Below are positions 61,260 to 64,000 of a stretch of 64,000 nt of DNA, one piece after another. The DNA is taken from the NCBI RefSeq assembly GCF_000576555.1, contig NZ_CP007145.1, positions 868,001 to 932,000 on the forward strand, written 5' to 3'. The translations under genes were made by a program, and so were the position numbers. Numbering within the stretch: the stretch's first letter is position 1; every line of letters begins with the position of its first letter. Origin of the DNA: Hymenobacter swuensis DY53 (GTDB taxonomy: Bacteria; Bacteroidota; Bacteroidia; Cytophagales; Hymenobacteraceae). The notes below the pieces were generated by a model, which did not search any database, had not been told where the DNA came from, and saw nothing but the letters and a program-made list of their open reading frames with translations.

Positions 61260-62396
61260 ATGAAGATTCTTTTTTTGACCCCGTACCCGGCCGGGGAGGC
61301 ACCGTCGCAACGTTTTCGGTTTGAGCAGTATTTCCCGGCTCTGCGGGAACGGGGTATTGCGTACACCGAGCGTTCCTTCCTCGATCTGGCTACCTGGCGA
61401 ATTTTATACAAGCCTGGGCATCAGGCCGCCAAAATCTGGGGCATCGTGAAGGGCTTCGGACGGCGTGTGAAACACATGCTAGAAGTGCCCGGCTATGATT
61501 ACGTGTTCATCCACCGGGAAATAACGCCCATCGGTCCGCCCGTTTTTGAGTGGATTGTGGCCAAGCTGCTGGGCAAGAAAATCATCTACGACTTCGACGA
61601 TGCCATCTGGATGGCCCTCACCTCGAAGCATAACCAGATGGCCGCCATTGTGAAGTGGCACAGCAAAGTGGCTTCCATCTGTGGCTGGAGCTACAAGGTG
61701 AGCTGCGGCAATGACTTCCTCTGCGACTACGCCCGGCAGTTCAACCCCAGCGTGGTGCTCAACCCCACTACCATCGACACGGTACACCTGCATAACCGTA
61801 CCAACCCGCAAACCAGCGAAAAAGTAGTGCTGGGCTGGACGGGTACGCACTCCAACATGGTGTATCTGGCTTCGTTGCTGCCCGTGCTGCGCCGCTTGGA
61901 GGAAAAGTACGACTTCACGTTCCGCGTCATCTCCAACCAGGATCCGCAGCTGGAACTCAAGAGCTTCGATTACGTGCCCTGGCAGAAGGCCACCGAAATT
62001 GCCGACTTGGTGCAGTTCAACGCGGGCGTGATGCCGCTGGAGGAGAAAGTCAGCCCGTTGTCGTTGGGCAAGTGTGGGTTCAAGGCCTTGCAGTACATGT
62101 CGTTGGGTATTCCGGCTGTGGCTTCGCCAGTGGGCGTGAATACCAAAATCGTGACCGACAACGTGAATGGCTTCCTCTGCGAAACTGAGGAAGACTGGTA
62201 CCAGGCCCTGGCCCGGCTGATTGAGGATGCCGAGTTGCGCCGCCGCCTGGGAGCCAACGCCCAGCGCACAGTGCAGGAGCGGTATTCCGTGCTGTCGAAC
62301 ACCGAGAATTTTATCCGGCTGTTTTCAGCTGCTGGTGTCAGCTTGCCTCTAATAGCCGCCAGTGCAGCCCCCACGTCGGCAACTGCCCATCGGTAG
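61260..62396 (+). CDS. Family 4-like glycosyltransferase
   Basis: A 378-aa GT-B protein: ILFLTPYPAGEAPSQRFR at the N-terminus, VFIHREITPIGPP and IIYDFDDAIW in the acceptor domain, LGWTGTHSNMVYLASLLPVL at the donor domain and LGKCGFKALQYMSLGIPAVA near the C-terminus. The EX7E motif is replaced by the KCGFK type. It is transcribed from its own divergent promoter. The specificity is unknown. Confidence 0.88.
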   Translation: MKILFLTPYPAGEAPSQRFRFEQYFPALRERGIAYTERSFLDLATWRILYKPGHQAAKIWGIVKGFGRRVKHMLEVPGYDYVFIHREITPIGPPVFEWIVAKLLGKKIIYDFDDAIWMALTSKHNQMAAIVKWHSKVASICGWSYKVSCGNDFLCDYARQFNPSVVLNPTTIDTVHLHNRTNPQTSEKVVLGWTGTHSNMVYLASLLPVLRRLEEKYDFTFRVISNQDPQLELKSFDYVPWQKATEIADLVQFNAGVMPLEEKVSPLSLGKCGFKALQYMSLGIPAVASPVGVNTKIVTDNVNGFLCETEEDWYQALARLIEDAELRRRLGANAQRTVQERYSVLSNTENFIRLFSAAGVSLPLIAASAAPTSATAHR

Positions 62397-62474
62397 CTGC
62401 GTAAGCGGGCCGGCTGCCGGCTGATAGTTCCCTTGGCGGCGCGTCCGTACCTTGCTGCTTCATTTTTCTCCGCT

Positions 62475-62867
62475 ATGTTAGAAATCGGCCAGAAAGCCCA
62501 GCTTTCCAAAACCATTACCGACGCCGACGTGCGCGCCTTCGCCCAACTTTCCCTCGATACTAACCCAGTGCATCTGGATGAGGAGTACGCGCAGCAAAGT
62601 CTGTTCGGGCAGCGCATCAGCCACGGCATGCTCTATGGCTCGTTGATTAGTGCCGTATTGGGCACGCAACTGCCGGGGCCGGGTGCCATCTATATGGGTC
62701 AGACCTTCAAATTTCTGAAGCCGGTGTATCTGAACGACACCATCACCGCCCAGGTAGAAGTGCTGACGCTCAACGAAGAAAAGCACATTGCCACTCTGCA
62801 AACTACCTGCGTAAACCAGGATGGTAAGCTCGTCCTGACGGGTGAAGCCACCATGAAATACGCCTGA
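62475..62867 (+). CDS. MaoC-like (R)-specific enoyl-CoA hydratase
   Basis: A 130-aa hot-dog protein: DTNPVHLDEEYA carries the catalytic Asp28 and His33, and RISHGMLYGSLIS completes the MaoC hydratase signature. It should hydrate enoyl-CoA to (R)-3-hydroxyacyl-CoA, for fatty-acid or polyhydroxyalkanoate metabolism. It is unlikely to act on the polysaccharide. A TACCTTGC box lies at 62449-62456. The in-frame start at 62433 has no family match. Confidence 0.87.
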   Translation: MLEIGQKAQLSKTITDADVRAFAQLSLDTNPVHLDEEYAQQSLFGQRISHGMLYGSLISAVLGTQLPGPGAIYMGQTFKFLKPVYLNDTITAQVEVLTLNEEKHIATLQTTCVNQDGKLVLTGEATMKYA

Positions 62868-62924
62868 TTCACCTGATTTACCCCTGGCCGGCTCCTTGGA
62901 TGGATCCAGCCGTTGCTTGCATAT

Positions 62925-63776
62925 ATGCGCAAAGTCATTATCAACGCCGACGATTTTGGGCTTTGCAGCTCGGTTAACGCGGCTATTGTTGCCTGCTACC
63001 AGGCCGGCAACCTCACCAGCACTACCTGCATGGTAAATATGCCGGGAACAGTGGAAGCAGCCCAATTGGCTGCCGCCAACCCTGGCTTGGCAATCGGGCT
63101 GCATTTCTGCCTTACGGAAGGAAAGCCGCTTACGAGCAGTCCTTCTCTTACAGCTGCCAACGGTGAGTTTTATGATCGGGGGACGCTCATGCGCCGGATT
63201 GTGCGCGGCCAAGTGAAAACGCAGGAAATAGCGGCGGAATTCGCGGCCCAACTCGCCAAGCTGCGTAGCCTAGGTATTGCGCCTACCCACACCGATTCGC
63301 ATCAGCACACCCACATGAACCCGTTTGTATTCCGGGCTATCCTGCCTCACATCCGGCAGCAAAAACTGCCTGTCCGGCTGGCCACGCCTCCGCAACTATC
63401 GACCAGTTTGCTGTTTACGCGGCCGGCTCGCTATGCCAAACAATGGGTGCTGCAGCAGATGAGCAACCTGTTCCGGAAGCAACTAAGCGTGGCTACGAAT
63501 GATTGTCTGGTTTCGGTACACCAGCTGCCGGCTGCCGTGGTTCCGACGGCTGATACGTTCCGTCAGTTGGTAGCCACCGCCCCCGATGACTGTGTGGTGG
63601 AGTTGATGGTGCATCCCTACATTATGGGACCCGACGTGGCCGCTCTTTACCCGCACGATGCCGCTGCCCGGGAGCCCTTCTTCGCCAAGTGCGTGCAGGA
63701 ATTCGAGGTACTTCGGCAGGTACCTGTTTTCAAAGACGACGCGCAGGTGCAACTCACTACTTTTCAATCATACTGA
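62925..63776 (+). CDS. ChbG/YdjC-family carbohydrate deacetylase
   Basis: A 283-aa metal-dependent deacetylase: IINADDFGLC at 5-14 has the Asp ligands, LHFCLTEG His60, and THTDSHQHTH the further His ligands. The family removes acetyl groups from N-acetylated sugars such as chitobiose. Near a locus that makes N-acetylated dideoxy sugars it could edit glycan intermediates. The ATG at 62925 is preferred over 62913. It is followed by a truncated gene. Confidence 0.88.
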   Translation: MRKVIINADDFGLCSSVNAAIVACYQAGNLTSTTCMVNMPGTVEAAQLAAANPGLAIGLHFCLTEGKPLTSSPSLTAANGEFYDRGTLMRRIVRGQVKTQEIAAEFAAQLAKLRSLGIAPTHTDSHQHTHMNPFVFRAILPHIRQQKLPVRLATPPQLSTSLLFTRPARYAKQWVLQQMSNLFRKQLSVATNDCLVSVHQLPAAVVPTADTFRQLVATAPDDCVVELMVHPYIMGPDVAALYPHDAAAREPFFAKCVQEFEVLRQVPVFKDDAQVQLTTFQSY

Positions 63777-63834
63777 ACGGCGCAGTTATAGCTACCTGCT
63801 TCGTTTCCCCTTTCGTAATTCATTGCCTTTCCCC

Positions 63835-64000
63835 ATGGAACAGAATCTGCTTTTCAGAAGCATGCACAAGGATCCGCAGGATTACCGGCGCTTCAAGGAA
63901 TGTTTTGACCGCAACGACTCGCCACGCGCCCTGGATAAGGTAGAGTGGCAGTACGACACTGGTTTCGCTGATGAACTGCTGGTAAATGTAGCCGTGGAGC
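63835..64000 (+). CDS. Start of an unknown gene, cut by the right edge
   Basis: 55 codons are visible (MEQNLLFRSMHKDPQDYRR...). The chain is charged and contains KVEWQY near residue 36, which recalls the start of GNAT-type acyltransferases in polysaccharide loci; this is a weak guess. It lies 58 bp after the deacetylase. Confidence 0.5.
   Translation, partial: MEQNLLFRSMHKDPQDYRRFKECFDRNDSPRALDKVEWQYDTGFADELLVNVAVE

Overview
The window looks like chromosome from a GC-rich Bacteroidetes of the Cytophagales/Hymenobacter type. This placement is inferred from several signs: promoters with a TAnnTTTG -7 element (clearest before the tRNA-Ala pair: TTG-N19-TACTTTTG), a type IX secretion C-terminal sorting domain, two Oar-like TonB-dependent receptors with carboxypeptidase-like N-terminal domains, almost no Shine-Dalgarno sequences, and about 60% GC in most coding DNA. 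The genus is a guess; the phylum is well supported.

Left part (1-31.6 kb) is housekeeping and accessory genes. It opens with a xanthine dehydrogenase pair (xdhB cut by the left edge, then xdhA), an acyl-lipid/acyl-CoA desaturase, a lipoprotein, a MurG-like glycosyltransferase and an HD-domain protein. Next comes a signalling block: a membrane transporter-like protein fused to HEAT repeats and a cyclic-nucleotide-binding domain faces, tail to tail, an operon of histidine kinase, lone receiver, and receiver-adenylate cyclase. Then follow a HEAT-cyclophilin lipoprotein, a large FG-GAP repeat T9SS cargo protein, a cupin, cysteine synthesis (cysE, cysK), two identical tRNA-Ala(GGC) genes, two tandem Oar-like receptors, an NlpC/P60 lipoprotein, a GlcD-type FAD oxidase and an acyl-CoA-binding protein.

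Right part (31.7-64 kb) is a surface polysaccharide locus. It starts with asnB, a DPM1-like glycosyltransferase, ugd and a UDP-xylose synthase (UDP-Glc to UDP-GlcA to UDP-Xyl). A GT-C-like membrane protein and a second polyprenol-phosphate glycosyltransferase follow, then a Wzm/Wzt ABC exporter, an O-acetyltransferase and an FkbM methyltransferase. After these are many GT4, GT2 and GT61 glycosyltransferases, an epimerase, a three-gene dTDP-3-acetamido-3,6-dideoxyhexose set (fdtB-fdtA-fdtC type), a Wzx flippase, and on the minus strand a wecE-type dTDP-4-amino-sugar transaminase coupled to a GtrB/ArnC-like glycosyltransferase. A MaoC-type hydratase, a ChbG/YdjC deacetylase and a truncated gene close the window.

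Most notable signals: (1) the histidine kinase / receiver / receiver-cyclase operon beside a cNMP-binding transporter fusion, which together look like a complete cAMP circuit; (2) an AT-rich island of about 1.45 kb (41.64-43.1 kb) whose edges fall inside wzt and the FkbM gene, so that only the polymer-recognition domain of Wzt, a whole acetyltransferase and the N-terminus of the methyltransferase look foreign; (3) a G9 tract near the start of a glycosyltransferase gene, a candidate phase-variation switch; (4) long perfect hairpins between convergent genes, one of which contains an inverted copy of the last codons of the upstream gene.
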